64,000 nt of DNA from Oncomelania hupensis (GCA_036898135.1 CM072519.1:41852811-41916810); one strand, 5' to 3'. Shown: positions 41,561-55,625, counted from the stretch's first letter. Notes: generated from the letters alone by a model not told the origin. Numbers and translations are program-made.

Positions 41561-43830
41561 CTTTCCCATATCAATCCCTGCCCTCTTCACGCCTCAATCT
41601 CCTGTTACCCCCACCCCCTCCCTCCTTTCTTCTTTCGTTTACTCACACTCACCAATCGGCCTACACATGTTAGACATGTAACAGCTCAACTTCAAAGAAC
41701 GCCGGCCAATTATGACGTGTAACATCCGCTAAAACGTCATTTATGCCGCTTGCATTTTGCGTTTATGTAAGAGGTTTATTTTCAATGTAAAACATTTATT
41801 TCCTTGTGTGCTGGGCTCATTGTTGATAGAAGCGGGGACTGTCCAGCCTGTAGACTAAACAAGCACAGTGTCAATGATTAGCGCATGATGACAAGACCGG
41901 AAATTGGGCGAGGGATCTTTCGAAAGCGGGTGAAAGTGAAAATGAATGTGAATCGGGACTACTTATTGTTGTGACGTCAGCAATTTATGTGACGCTTTAA
42001 CTTCCCGTGGTGAAAGGTCACGAAGTCTGCCTACCACAAGGAATAAAACTTCGTGGAAAACCTGATTTCCACGAACTAATGTTAGTGAGTACATTTTGGT
42101 TATTAAATCGTTTGTAAAATGTCCAAAAATGATTTGAATTTGTATATGGTACATTACTCAACCATTTTAGAAGGAATAATGGGGATCTAAACTCGGTCTC
42201 AGACTTAAAACGTATTTTCAAACGAGCTACTGAAAAGCCGTCATGGCTGTCTAGAATCTATCTATTCTGTATCACCAATCAGCAGTCCAAAAACTGTTTT
42301 ATGTGACAAAAATTAAACTCGAAGCTAGAATGTAAAATATCTTCAATGTTAGAGCACTAATCCATCTTTAAAGTTCAACCTAATCGTTACATTCGTGTCA
42401 AATCATGATTTGTTAGAAGAAGCCTTACGTAGGCATAATAGTGCTCTGCCTCTGGGCCTGCCCTGTGTGTGCTCAATAAAATCACAACGAAACTAGGTGC
42501 TGGAATCGAAAGCGCACAGAAACACGTTCGTTTCGTTTCGTAACGCGGCGTAAGAATCTCCCGGCGTGCCTCTCGTTGGACGAAACGAACACACAATCAC
42601 TTTCACTTTTACCCGTTCCGAAAGACCCCTACTACCTCTGCTTATTTCGTTTAATTACACTCCTCTCATTCCAGCTCTATGTAGAAGAGTTCATTTTATA
42701 TTGTGTCACTCATTATTTAGATAGACGTCAAAGAAGCAACAGCCTAGCGTTGTTGCACAGCATTAGTGTTAGTTACCAGTTTTTAGGAGTATTTCTATTT
42801 TGTGAAAAGACATTTTATATTGTGCTGAACCATTTTGTGACCTACCTCACACTGAAGTGGTATGTACATATTTTGTTTGATGATGATGATAGGGATAGAG
42901 ATAAAGATATTTATAATTTATTTTATTTGTCGTTTATTCTTGTTAATATTATTCTAATCCTGTTTATTCCTAAAATGTATATTTACAGCAGTTATAGCAA
43001 CAGCTTGATCTAAGTACAATTAGGTAGCAACTCAACAACAAAAGAAAGTGTAACACATGTATGTCAGGGCGTTTTGCCCATAAACTGTTGTTTTGAAAGA
43101 ATAACGGTTCTTTGCTATGAATCTGAGGTAAGATACAAAAACTTCTCTCTATCCCCCCCCCTCCCCCCCCCCCAAAAAAAAAAAAAAAAGTGCACCCTTC
43201 CGCGTGAACCTGCTGATCCGCCCTTGCGGTCCGTATGGACGCCTCTATTTTGTTCACATTCTTCTGCAATGGCTGGGCGACTTGCCCTATTTTGCAGGTC
43301 TGTAGCGCGGACTTGAAGACTACCTCGAAAAAAGATGCATGTTGATTCTGAAGTTTTCCATACTTCGACGCTGTATTGTCCACGACAGCCACGACGGGTC
43401 GACGTGCAAGAAGGGTGATGGTAGTACTCATTGTCTTGTATTAGATTAACGTCCCCGGACACAATAGCGTATAGGGGACTCAGTAGGATAGACCCGACTA
43501 CATCATCCGCCATCTTGCAACACACACACGCATACACAATATCCCTTATTTCTCGCCCTCTCTCGCTCGCTCTGTTTCTTTTTCTCCATTTCTCCCATCT
43601 CTAGATCTGTCTATGTCTTTCCCATCCTACAACCGTCCTCTGTCTGTTTTCTCTTGGCCTCTCCTCATTTCAAATCTTTTCTGTCTGTGCAGGAATCTGA
43701 AGACCAATATTACCATTTATACCACTGCCGTGATATTCATAGCTGTCTCGTCTTCATCTATATATATAATGGCCATGGCAGTGCCAGAATGTCTTTGGAG
43801 ATATACCACGTTGTGTACATCTACGTCAAA
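41561..43830. other. Unassigned DNA
   Basis: A 145-codon open frame (42576-43013) is hydrophobic and AT-driven, with no recognisable domain. Opposite-strand frames at 42970-43537 are likewise unrecognised. C-rich and A runs lie at 43155-43189, followed by CTGATCCGCCCTTGCGG, possibly an end of a hAT-like element. Confidence 0.45.
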
Positions 43831-44095
43831 CCGTCGTAATTCAATGGTAAGAGCTTTCGCCTGGGACAGCGATGACCCAGGTTCGAATCCCGTGGTGAGC
43901 AAGATAAAAGTGACCATTCGTCACTGTCCATCTTAGCAGTATGATTGATCTGGTGGTTCAGTGTTGATTTACATCCCTGACCCCTCTTCCTCGGGATGGT
44001 GGTTATCCCCGTCTGCCTACGGTGAGCGTTAAAGTTCAATGTTGGGTTTACATCTATATTACAACATACCCTCCTCCTAAACATCGCACTAACTC
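43831..44095 (+). repeat. tRNA-headed SINE candidate
   Basis: AATTCAATGGTAAGAGC (A box) and CCAGGTTCGAATCCCG (B box) at 43837-43895, then a tRNA-unrelated body rich in GTTCAGTGTTGATTTACATC-type words. Only one copy in the window, so family status is inferred from the head. Confidence 0.55.
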
Positions 44096-44233
44096 CGTCC
44101 ATTGGTTTCAGAGAAAAGTGCTCAAATGTGACCGCCGGACGGACGGGACTCCGGATGGACCCTTGACACTGGACGGACGGACGCCGGACGCCCAAAACCA
44201 AAAACAGTAGTTTCCGAACTATATATAATATAT

Positions 44234-44631
44234 ATCCTATCCTATCTTATCCTACCCTATCCTATCCCCTAACTCGGAGGTCGTAGGGGCACCACAGATG
44301 ATCGTTTAACCAGCGTACTCCATTTTTCCCTGTCCTCAGCAACCCTGATTGTTTCGCTCAGTGTCAAACCAGTCCATTCTCGACCTCTTTTTCGGTCTCC
44401 CTCTTCTTCTACCTCCTTGCACTGTGCCTTGCAGGATGGTCTTTGCAAGACCTGATGATCTGGTGACGTGGCCATACCATCGGAGTTTTTACGTTTTGTA
44501 GCGCGGGCTTGAACAATATATATGAACAATCAGGGTTGCCGAGGACAGGGAAAGATGGAGTATGCTGGTTAAACGATCATCTGTGGTGCCCCTACGACCT
44601 CCGAGTTAGGGGATAGGATAGGATAGGATAT
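44234..44631. mobile_element. Two RTE LINE 3' ends in inverted orientation
   Basis: 44234-44487 (-) carries tail, 3' UTR and the last coding part with a 14-base deletion. 44525-44631 (+) carries only the last 100 bases and tail. Both (GGATA)n tails point outwards and the 5' ends face each other across about 40 bases, giving arms of about 100 bp able to form a stem. Confidence 0.88.
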
Positions 44632-45235
44632 GAACTAAAAGCTAACAACAACAAGAAATTATTATGTATGAGAATCAGCAGAGAAACACCATTAACTACT
44701 AAGTACCACAAAGCAGAAACCCAAGGTGTGAAGATTACTGTTCAGTTGGCAGTGTGAAAAACCACAGACCAACTTACTGTAGTTCTTGGGCTGATATAGG
44801 CGACAGACACACTGGAATAATACACAAACAGCACATAAACACGCACACGCACGCACGCACATACACTCACACGCACATGCTCAACCAATACAGACGCGGA
44901 GGGGGTTTGCACGCACTCACCTCTTACTCTCTCTGTTTCTCTGTCTGTCTGTTTCTCTCTGTCTCTGTCTCTCTCTTATCTGTTAAAATAATTATAAATG
45001 TTTTTTACACCCCAAAAGAATGATGTAAGGGAACAGGGGTTGTCTAATATTCTTTAAAGATGATGTCAATGATGATGATGATGGGTGTTTGTGTGTATGT
45101 GTGTTTGTGTGTGGTGTTGTATGATTTCCATGGTTCTGCAGTATGTTAAATTGTTAGGGGACAGATTGGATGATTAGACTTTGCAATTAGCCTAAAATCT
45201 TTATCCCTAATAAAATCCTTTTAAGTTTCTTTTTT

Positions 45236-45317
<82 letters not shown>

Positions 45318-46473
45318 GCGCATGAACTCGTACACATATAATAGGCCTACAAGTACAGATGGGCTACTTACTAATACTGCACAGACTCGAAAACGGACCC
45401 AAACTAGGGCGTCCAATCCACACAGCGCATCTGAGACTCTCCAAGGCTTATAGTCTCAGCTACGCTGTGTTTGTCCTACCATAATTAATTTTGTCATAGC
45501 TTTTCCCTCAGTCGCTTTCTTGGTCGGCGGTTCTTTGAACTGGTCAGAGGCAGTACAATTCATCAAAACTATATTGTGGACTGGAGTGTGTGCGTGTGTG
45601 TGTGTGGGTGTGTGTGTGTGTGGGTGTGTGGGTGTGTGTGTGTGTGGGTGGGTGTGTGTGTGTGTGTGTGATCTGCAAAATAAAATTTATATTCATGACA
45701 GTCGGAATGTTCGATATTGTAAGCCTCCCTGCACCATAGTTACGGTGTGACAGATCGGCCGCGCTAATTGTCCAGCGTTGTTCTTGTCAGGAATGGCCTT
45801 GACAATCAACGCGCTCGATCTATTCAATGGGAAGACTTACTAAGTTTGATAGATTTGACGAAGAATGAATGAAGAGACGAGAAAAGCTAACGAATTCAAC
45901 AGATAACACTTAGAAAATTCGACAGAGTTCACACAGATTCAATCTTGCAACCTCTGGAAACATTTTGTACAGCTTCTTTGTAGTTATTTTTCAATTCATA
46001 TTTTCACAGTGATGTTGTGCAAACTTCCGTGCGCATCATTAAAATCATAAGAAGAAGGAACAACACAATAGGGCACAACATACATGTTTTACTGGTTCAC
46101 AAGCCCCAAACGTAGCACAAAGTGAAAGTAACACGATAGAGAAAGAAAGACTAGAATAGTAGAAATAAAGACAGAACAAAATTCCTACATTTGCTATCGT
46201 TATTCGTGTGATGCGTGTTTAGTTTTCTTTCCTATTCATCTTATCAAACTTATAAGCAGCTTGCAGGAAGGTTCCTAATAAGTTTGATAGGCCCCTACGT
46301 CGTGCAGTGGCGTAACCAAACAACACGTATAGAACTATTCCGATATTACCGTGGCGTGACCAAACATGTAATATCGGATGACGCGCAACTCTAGTGGTTC
46401 TAGATAGGACACAGCATATTTATCAGCGTGTCACCTACGGAAAACTAAACTTTACCTGCAACAGGTAACGTGT
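44632..46473. other. Unassigned DNA with (CT)n/(CA)n and (GT)n
   Basis: (CT)n at 45239-45293 passes into (CA)n to 45318; (TG)n with GGG steps lies at 45592-45671. No coding evidence. Confidence 0.5.
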
Positions 46474-47542
46474 CAGTGGCGGATCTTGTTCTTGTGCCAC
46501 TTGTGCACGTGCACACACCCCTGGCGGTCAAAAAAAAAAAAAAAAGGAGGGAAAAAAGGAGAAGAAAGAAGAGAGAGAGAGGGGGGGGGGGGGGTTGTTT
46601 TTTGTGACCAAACTTGTACATGCATCAGGTCAGTTTTGAATAAAACTGATGTGAGTGGCTATTTCTTGTTTTATTTGCAGTAACTTTATATGTCTTTGTA
46701 TAAGCCTTTATGCAAGATGTTCTGCTGTTGGAGTGCCGGGGGTTTTCAGTATAAATAGTATCCCCACTTTATGGAAATTTAGTGCTTTAAATTCCCACTG
46801 TCGCTGTCTTCCTCATTTACTCTTTCCTATTCTTGCTCTGTCCTTCACTCTGCTATACTATCTTCTTCTTCGCTAGATCAATGACCTACCTTTTTTCTTG
46901 AAAACTCTTCCTGGACAAGACTCCTTGTTTGTGTATGAGGTCTGTTGGATCAGCTTGGGAGTGTTGGACGCTTTCTGCCGGGTGGTCACTAGGGCTTCCT
47001 ATGAATGTACTATTTAGCACTATAGGCATTTTATATGTATGTGTTTGGTTGATGATTTATAATGATGTTTGTATTCTATTTTGTTTTTGTAACCGGGGTG
47101 TTCGCGTAGTTGAGGTCAACCCTCAGCCGTCCCCCGCGTGGGATGTCTTTATTGTAAAGTGACTGGCCGGTGGAGGGCATTCAATTTTCCCACTGGGGTT
47201 GTTTCAGCAGATCTTTTATGCGGATCGGGGGTTGTCCGGTCCTGATTTGGCTCGGAAGAGTCCGCTGGACCTAAAGCAACAATAAATCAATCAATCAATC
47301 AAACTATTGTAAATTTTATCATCAGAGTTTGCAGAGGGGTGTTTGTGTGTGTGTGTGTGGGGGGGGGGGGGACTAAAAGAGGACTTTTAGCACAAAACAA
47401 TACTATTTTCAGTCCTTAAAATAATGCCCAAAATGCACCAGATTGCACAGATTTTAACCATTATTTTCAAATTTTTCCGGGGGGGCATGCCACTTTGCAT
47501 TAGCTGTGCACACCCCCTCAACAATGGAAAGATCCGCCCCTG
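46474..47542. mobile_element. hAT-like element with nested retroposon
   Basis: Left end CAGTGGCGGATCTTGTT and right end, reversed, CAGGGGCGGATCTTTCC form an inverted repeat. Both are followed inward by GTGCACAC-type words. The flanks share CGTGT (46469-46473, 47543-47547), a possible 5-bp target duplication. About 560 bp of the interior is a later insertion (46734-47300). No transposase ORF. Confidence 0.65.
46734..47300 (+). mobile_element. TATA-box retroposon family, full-length copy D8 with (AATC)n tail
   Basis: Starts TGCCGGGGGTTTTCAGTATA and ends CCTAAAGCAACAATAAATCA followed by (AATC)n. Same subfamily as the copy at 12569-13132. It sits inside the hAT-like element 46474-47542. Confidence 0.88.
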
Positions 47543-48354
47543 CGTGTCTAAAAAATCAAGAGAAGAATAATGAGAATCATAAGAATCATTTCTCTACTTT
47601 TATAAGTTTCCTTCCAGCCAAAAACAGTGACAACCGCGATTGGCAACCATTTTGCAAAATCTATCATCGCCAGGGAAACTGGTTAAAATCAATTATATTT
47701 CAAAGTAATTCTTTTGTATACTAACAGACAAGTGAAATAGGTAAAGAATGAACTAGATAACTTCAACGAACAACATGCAAATCTAATTATTATCGATCTG
47801 TTTGAACTTGTTACGAATCACAAGTTGTTGTTTTTTCAGATCTATAACCTATTCAGCAATGCATATTATAAGTTCCACTCAAATCCCATAATTTAGAATT
47901 TGTTTGGAATAAGATTAAAACATGCAATAATAACAAATTGATCTATATTTGCTTCATGCATCAATGTCTTTCTTGCAATATTCAGTTTCTGCATATAATT
48001 TACAATAGAAGAATATCTACACATCGGGTTAATCAGTTTTCCGAATATCATTGTCATCACATAGTTTCATCAGGAGATAGATAGCGCATCAGTTTATCAT
48101 ACAAAAAAAAAAGTTACTTCACAGTAAGCGTTTAGCTTACAATATTGTTCGTTAGTTAAATGAAGGTCCCCATACACGTGAGCGTATAAAGGAATTGACG
48201 GATTTTGTGTTTCTTTTCAGACCGCGAATTAAAGAGGAGTGTGTTGTTATGTATAAGGGAGATAAACGTGTATAAACAGAACGAATAAAGAACTGTAGAG
48301 TTATTTTTCTTTAAAAGATTTTAAAAAGAAGATTGTGTTGTTGTTTTTTTAAAG

Positions 48355-48397
<43 letters not shown>

Positions 48398-48754
48398 ATT
48401 TAAAATCGTGTAATAGAAATGAAAATCGGTTTCAAATGTACGTAATTTTCTTTTGGGATGAAAATCCTTTTTTTTTTTTTTTTTTTTTTTTTTCCCGTTG
48501 TACTTTATTGTTGCAATGTTTCCGATTATTTTCACCTTGTGAGCACAGGTTTTTAGGGTAAGTATCCAGCCATACGAAATTCACGGACAGAAGAGAGGAA
48601 ACGTTGAGAGGAAACTGGACACAAAATTAACAGTGTGGAATAATATCATTATGCGAGTACCCTCAGGTGTGTAATGTTTGTGTGTGGTTATATAATTATG
48701 TAGGAAGTAATTTACGGTCGTTCTTATACAACGAGATATACAGCTTTAAGAGCT
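47543..48754. other. Unassigned DNA
   Basis: AT-rich; (GAT)n at 48354-48397 and a T run at 48469-48493. Nothing else recognised. Confidence 0.5.
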
Positions 48755-49200
48755 GCTCGTATTTTTTATTTTATTTTAATCGTTCTTATATAGCGCTTTT
48801 CCAGCTCAAGAGCTGCTCAAGGCGCTGGCCGATACAGGATCTAACTCAAGCCGCCCGAGAGGCCCACCCGCAGCCTTTGGGCGAATGGTCTGACGCCCGG
48901 ACGACTGAGCACAATCCTGGGCAGCCAGGGATGGGGGAGAAGGACCTAGGTGCATGCTGGGTGTGTTCTTGTCACCGCCACTCACCCGTCTAGGACATGA
49001 GCGTCAGGATCCTTAAAGTCCGTTATGATGGAATGTATGCGGCACAGACTAGACCTCGGTTTGTACTCTCATCCGAAGGAGTAGGAAACGGGAGTAAAGT
49101 GTCTTTCCCAAGGACACAACACAATGCCCCGGCCTGGGCTCGAACCCGGGACCTTCAGATCCGCAAGCCAAAGCACTACCATTAGACCACCGTGCCTCGT
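48755..49200 (-). mobile_element. SINE family A, full-length, tRNA-headed
   Basis: Minus strand: GGCACGGTGGTCTAATGGTA (A box) and CCCGGGTTCGAGCCCAGG (B box) at 49198-49130. A body of about 330 bp includes CATGTCCTAGACGGGTGAGT. The end, CGCCTTGAGCAGCTCTTGAG then GCGCTATATAAGAACG, is followed by an A/T-rich tail. It is the reference copy for those at 4.4, 17.4, 37.7, 54.3 and 63.2 kb. Confidence 0.88.
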
Positions 49201-50782
<1,582 letters not shown>

Positions 50783-51940
50783 GGATGTGTGCCATAGATA
50801 CAGATGGCTATTTGTGGATGTGTGCCATAGATACAGATGGCTATTTGTGGATGTGTGCCATAGATACAGATGGCTATTTGTGGATGTGTGCCATAGATAC
50901 AGATGGCTATTTGTGGATGTGTGCCATAGATACAGATGGCTATTTGTGGATGTGTGCCATAGATACAGATGGCTATTTGTGGAATTTGTGCCATAGATAC
51001 AGATGGCTATTTGTGGATGTGTGCCATAGATACAGATGGCTATTTGTGGATGTGTGCCATAGATACAGATGGCTATTTGTGGATGTGTGCCATAGATACA
51101 GATGGCTATTTGTGGATGTGTGCCATAGATACAGATGGCTATTTGTGGATGTGTGCCATAGAGACAGATGGCTATTTGTGGATGTGTGCCATAGAGACAG
51201 ATGGCTATTTGTGGATGTGTGCCATAGAGACAGATGGCTATTTGTGGATGTGTGCCATAGATACAGATGGCTATTTGTGGAGGTATGCCATAGATACAGA
51301 TGGCTATTTGTGGATGTGTGCCATAGAGACAGATGGCTATTTGTGGAGGTGTGCCATAGATACAGATGGCCATTTGTGGAGGTGTGCCATAGATACAGAT
51401 GGCTATTTGTGGATGTGTGCCATACACACAGATGGCCATTTGTGGATGTGTGCCATAGATACAGATGGCTATTTGTGGATGTGTGCCATAGATACAGATG
51501 GCTATTTGTGGATGTGTGCCATAGATACAGATGGCCATTTGTGGATGTGTGCCATAGATACAGATGGCTATTTGTGGATGTGTGCCATAGATACAGATGG
51601 CCATTTGTGGATGTGTGCCATAGATACAGATGGCTATTTGTGGATGTGTGCCATAGATACAGATGGCCATTTGTGGATGTGTGCCATAGATACAGATGGC
51701 TATTTGTGGATGTGTGTCATAGATACAGATGGCCATTTGTGGATGTGTGCCATAGATACAGATGGCTATTTGTGGATGTGTGCCATAGATACAGATGGCC
51801 ATTTGTGGATGTGTGCCATAGATACAGATGGCCATTTGTGGATGTGTGCCATAGATACAGATGGCTATTTGTGGATGTGTGCCATAGATACAGATGGCCA
51901 TTCGTGGATGTGTGCCATAGATACAGATGGCCATGTCGCT
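50783..51940. repeat. 33-bp minisatellite, about 35 copies
   Basis: Unit GGATGTGTGCCATAGATACA plus GATGGCTATTTGT. Because 33 is a multiple of three and the unit has no stop in three + frames and one minus frame, long open frames (up to 449 codons) cross the array; I regard these as by-products. One unit near 50981 has an extra base (GGAATTTGTG) that shifts the phase. From about 51420 the units alternate GGCTATT and GGCCATT, a 66-bp higher-order pattern. Confidence 0.95.
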
Positions 51941-52247
51941 GTGTTGTCAGCTCGTCAGTTTATCAGCTGAGCTTGGTGAAAATCAACGGACTGATTTTCC
52001 AAGGTTTGAGAAGACGCCTGAATGAAGTTCTCACACACGGTCTTTTGGAGGTTGGGAGAGAAGGAGGAGGGGGTAGGGGGTTGGCAGGCACCTCTTCAGC
52101 GTATGGTGCAGTGAAACTCCTTGCCACACAATAGAAATCTCATCGTGCATTAAATGCTGAAGCTATCAAGTCCAATATTGAAATTAATTGTGATGATGAT
52201 TACTACTACTACTACTACTTCTCCTCTTCCTCCTCCTCCTCCTTCTC

Positions 52248-52304
<57 letters not shown>

Positions 52305-52308
52305 TACA

Positions 52309-52374
<66 letters not shown>

Positions 52375-53316
52375 TTAATAATAAGCACTCTTGTAGCACG
52401 CAATTCCCCAATATATTGCGGGCCCAAGGCGCTACATGTACGTACATAAAACTTTGACGTCACTGTACTTGAAAGCACTCTCTCTCTCTGTATTTAAGAA
52501 AGAAAAAGAAAAACACCGAGAAACCTTTTTTGCTCATCACAGAATACACACGTGTAACATTAAATTTATGGTGACGATTACTCGTTTCAAAGCAGCATTT
52601 TTGTCCCCCACAGCTTAACACATTTCCGCTTGCAAATAATAGCTAATAGCAAATATATGCGTTAAATGTAATAAATAACAATGCGGACTTTTAATGCAAT
52701 TTATTGATCCAAAAGAGATCTGGAAAAACAGGGAATAAGTTTGAAATCTCTGCGCCGGTCTAAATTCTTTGATGAGAGGTAATACAAAGGTTTGTTTCAT
52801 TGAATTGAATTGAATTCAAATGAATTTCTTTAAAACATCAGTATAAATGCATTACGATGATAATAATAAATTTAAAGAAAATAAATATAAAAAAAGGAAA
52901 ACGGATGTTCCATAATTATTACGTAATATTGATCGCGTAAAAATGCTAAACCAAAGCTCGTCTTGTTTATTATTTTAAGAAAGCACACGCTAGTTTCCAA
53001 TAACTAAAATTTCAATAAAAGAACCACCTCCTTCATCATCATTCTCATCTTCTTCTTCTTCCTTCTCCTCATTCTTCTCGTCCTTCTTTCAAAGAAGGAA
53101 ACAGCGTGTTTCTAAAGCGTAAAGTAAAATTAATATTTGCAGTTTATTTTCAGATTTTATTAATCGAGACGCCGTCGATAATGTTCAGATTCTACTGAGT
53201 GCGCGCAGGTTTCGGCGAGGAATCTGCCCAAAGGCTGCCCGTACGCGTTTGTAGGCGACCCTGGAACTGTGAGCTGATTCTCCTATAAACTGTAGCAATT
53301 CTAAGTTGTGTTCGGT
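51941..53316. other. Unassigned DNA with ACT and AAT microsatellites
   Basis: (ACT)n with CTC/TCC triplets at 52200-52303 and (AAT)n at 52312-52384. The rest is not recognised. Confidence 0.6.
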
Positions 53317-53511
53317 CGGGGGGCCGGGTAGCTCAGTTGGTAGAGAGAGCGTCTTACTAGTAACCGAAAGGTATCTGGTTCGAATCCCGGATTGGCCAAC
53401 GTGTAACCATATTATTTTCCCCTTTCCATCAACTGGTTCGCTGGTGTCAGAATAATGTGACCAGTAGTCGCCTATACGCTTCGGTGTCGTGTGACTATAA
53501 TCTACAATTAC
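53317..53511 (+). mobile_element. SINE family B, tRNA-headed, with target duplication
   Basis: GGGTAGCTCAGTTGGTAGAG (A-box region) and CTGGTTCGAATCCCGG (B box), body ending GACTATAATCTACAATTA. Flanked by the 11-bp duplication TTGTGTTCGGT (53306-53316 and 53512-53522). Second copy on the other strand at 35405-35590. Confidence 0.9.
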
Positions 53512-53679
53512 TTGTGTTCGGTTGAAGATACTTAATGCTTCACGGTGCATTGAATTCAAAGACGACGGTCGAATGTTGTGTGTGATTGCCATGTCGTGTC
53601 GTCAAAGGTGATCAAACTTGTTTGCTGTATAAAGGCACTAATGATTTCAACCGCAAGTACAAGCTAGTACAAGGCAAAC

Positions 53680-53775
<96 letters not shown>

Positions 53776-53790
53776 TTCTTCTTCTTCTTC
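53680..53790. repeat. (ATC)n microsatellite passing into (TTC)n
   Basis: About 31 ATC units, then TTC units and TTCC steps to 53817. Confidence 0.95.
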
Positions 53791-54640
53791 TTTTTCTTCT
53801 TCCTTCCTTCCTTCCTTATTTGTTATTGTTGGTGGTGGTGTTAGCGTATAATTATAGTACTAGTTTTTAATCAATTTCTGATAAGCCTGCCTTTTCAGGT
53901 AGGTAGTGGAGAAGGTGTGGGGGAGGTAGGGGTGGACCATGAGGATGGTGATGGTGGTGGTGGTGGCTGCAGTGGCGTATGCTTTTTAACATGCAGTTTT
54001 CATTTCCGGGGTGTCATTTTCCAATTTGGAGACAATATCCGCACCGGTTGGACGAGTAATGGGTAATCTCCCTTTCCATTCAGTTTTACAGCGTGGATCT
54101 AAGGGATGAAACTGCAGGAACCGTGTGGGACAGAAAAAGATCAGTCGGTAGAGCGTCGATGGGCGTCCGAGAAGAGAATTTAAATGGCGGATCGATCCAA
54201 GTTTGCGGCTGTCAGCTCTATCAAAAGTAGGCACACGAGTTTTACTGCTCAGTTGATAGTATAGTGCATGATGATGCAAGTTGATGTCTTGGGGGCGTCT
54301 TGGATGAGATCATAATTATGGTTTTCGGCCGGCGCCTTGAGCATCTCTTTGAGCTGGTAAGTGCGCTAAACAAGAACAATTCATATGTTAATGACACTCG
54401 ACGTCAATCGCTAGAAATCTGATAATTATGTAGTCTGATTTAAAAAAAACCACAAATTGCACTTAGTTGATTTCTGTACTGTCTTCACCATTAATTTTTT
54501 TTTTGATTTAGGCTTACCATTATTCTATTGTAGCCGAGCGGAGTATTCGACTGCCACCTCTCGGCCATACCATTGAGAACACAGCCCGAATCGAACTGTT
54601 ATTTTCATTTATTCCTTGTAAAAGGGACATAAAAATATTT
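53791..54640. other. Unassigned DNA with a SINE A 3' remnant
   Basis: 54325-54385 (+) matches the SINE A end (GGCCGGCGCCTTGAGCATCT ... GCGCTAAACAAGAACAATTC). No gene recognised. Confidence 0.5.
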
Positions 54641-55387
54641 CCTGCATAACCCAATGGCCACTCCAAAGGATTCTGCACAGCAGGAGCCACCCAAGGCTAG
54701 TCTAACCAACAAATGGAAGGTAGACAACCTCTCTCCCTAGCTTGAACCAGTCGCCTTCCAATCCGCCACAGACCCCACAGCTCAAATCGAACCATGTCCT
54801 CATGGTTTCCCAGCTCGCAACAGGTATGTCTGGAACCGACACTGACTATGCCCTGTCAGTCTCCATTCACTGACTTAACAGTGAAACACTGCCTTCAACA
54901 GTTACCACGATCCAGTATTATCCTGTTCCCGGTCGTTGTTCACCACTTGTAGCCGAGCGGAGTATTTGATGCTTATACTTCGTCCCCTATTGCATGAGCG
55001 TTAAGGACTAATAACTAACTTGCTAAAAAGCCCTCATCATACATATTTACCAGACCATTTGGTCTGGCTCTGTTAGATTATAAGTGTGTATCGCATGTTG
55101 CTATAAACTGGTTTGCTGGCTACAAGTATCACGACACTCTCTGCAAAGCAAAGTCACTGCCACTGACTTGCATAAAATGCCTGCCGACAATGTAGTCCTG
55201 TTCACCACAAAAAGCAGAAGACGAATAGTCAGCCTGGGAGAACAAATGTCGTGTCTCCTTGTCCTGCATAACCCAATGGCCACTTCAAAGGTTTCTGCAA
55301 AGCAGGAGCCACACAAGGCTAGTCTAACCAACAAATGGACGGTAGACAACCTTTCTCCCATGCTTGAACCAGTCGCCTCCCATTCCG
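54641..55387 (+). repeat. Direct duplication of about 124 bp
   Basis: 54641-54765 and 55263-55386 share CCTGCATAACCCAATGGCCA through GAACCAGTCGCC at roughly 90 percent. GTAGCCGAGCGGAGTATT is likewise repeated at 54532 and 54951. Both long copies read in one frame as MATxKxSAxQEPxKASLTNKW then VDNLSP; the first has TAG where the second has ATG. Probably pieces of a dispersed repeat with coding ancestry; family unknown. Confidence 0.6.
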
Positions 55388-55442
55388 TTACACTATTACC
55401 ACTCTTGTGTTTAAGATATGTGCGCTATATAAATCTATGTTT

Positions 55443-55444
<2 letters not shown>

Positions 55445-55518
<74 letters not shown>
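55445..55518. repeat. (ATT)n microsatellite after a SINE-like end
   Basis: About 25 ATT units preceded by GTGCGCTATATAAATCTATG, which resembles the SINE A terminus. Confidence 0.9.
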
Positions 55519-55625
55519 GTCGACCAACTTTGTTTCTCTGCATAGTGGTTTTAGGTATTTGGTGAAGGCGAAAACTCAAAAGAGATACTAGGTTCTGGTT
55601 ATGGTTGATGCTATACCTCGGTGAC

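Noticed and set aside
42576..43013. 145-codon hydrophobic ORF
   Set aside because: Composition follows AT-rich DNA, there is no family motif and no splice-compatible neighbour.
42970..43537. Overlapping minus-strand ORFs of 140-153 codons
   Set aside because: They cross a T/G homopolymer and overlap each other in different frames; no recognised domain.
43837..43900. tRNA gene (Pro/Gln-like)
   Set aside because: A and B boxes present but stems do not close; kept as a SINE-head candidate instead.
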